Assembly: GCA_023410675.1 (NCBI GenBank)
Contig: JAEYPM010000011.1
Coordinates: forward strand, 1 to 5,656
Direction of reading: 5' to 3'
DNA length: 5,656 bases
Source: Bacillota bacterium
GTDB taxonomy: Bacteria; Bacillota; Clostridia; Lachnospirales; Cellulosilyticaceae
The notes beneath the pieces are model-generated. The model made no database searches. It was not told the DNA's origin and saw nothing but the letters and a program-made list of their open reading frames with translations. The position numbers were made by a program, and so were the translations under genes. Numbering within the stretch: the first letter of the stretch is position 1; the number at the start of each line of letters is the position of its first letter. Of the stretch, positions 5,591 through 5,656 are shown piece by piece.

Positions 5591-5656
5591 AGTAAATTCA
5601 GATCTATAAAGTAGAGGAAACAAAACTTTATAGGAAAACTTGTCAGCATCTCTTGT

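Noticed and set aside
5297..5623. 108-codon open frame on the - strand ending in GGIRTLAPVSRP-like sequence
   Set aside because: Its C-terminal part is the antisense of tRNA-Ser, a well-known source of false protein calls. The rest covers the promoter and leader at 5448-5590.

Overview
The window is AT-rich and has strong AGGAGG-type ribosome binding sites, sigma-A-type promoters and a DUF503/YlxP gene. This suggests a low-GC Firmicute, most likely of the class Clostridia; the class is inferred from base composition and protein style. No taxonomic marker here is decisive.

Layout: (1) Bases 1-120 are richer in G+C than the rest and highly structured. They end in a near-perfect palindrome and look like the 3' end of an IS200/IS605-type element with an omega-RNA-like fold, but the transposase would lie outside the window. 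(2) Bases 181-4334 hold a two-gene operon. The first gene encodes a 911-residue membrane protein with several N-terminal membrane helices, an extracytoplasmic region, one more helix, a HAMP-like linker, GGDEF and EAL. The second encodes a 452-residue membrane-anchored solute-binding protein. The genes overlap by 20 bp and no transporter genes are present. (3) Bases 4433-4720 encode a stand-alone DUF503 (YlxP-like) protein. (4) Bases 4721-5285 hold no convincing gene. They contain five tandem 12-bp repeats, a 12-bp stem-loop and a strong promoter. (5) Bases 5287-5375 are tRNA-Ser(GCU). (6) Bases 5376-5656 contain an inverted repeat behind the tRNA, a consensus promoter and a boxA-like motif, suggesting the leader of an rRNA operon or other stable RNA that begins beyond the window.

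The most interesting unit is the operon. A bifunctional-looking c-di-GMP enzyme is translationally coupled to an orphan solute-binding protein. This parallels the NspS-MbaA pair of Vibrio cholerae, where a periplasmic binding protein controls a membrane GGDEF-EAL protein. The inferred role is ligand sensing at the outer face of the membrane, passed to c-di-GMP turnover inside the cell. All catalytic residues of the EAL domain and the GGDEF signature are intact, while the RxxD inhibitory site is absent.
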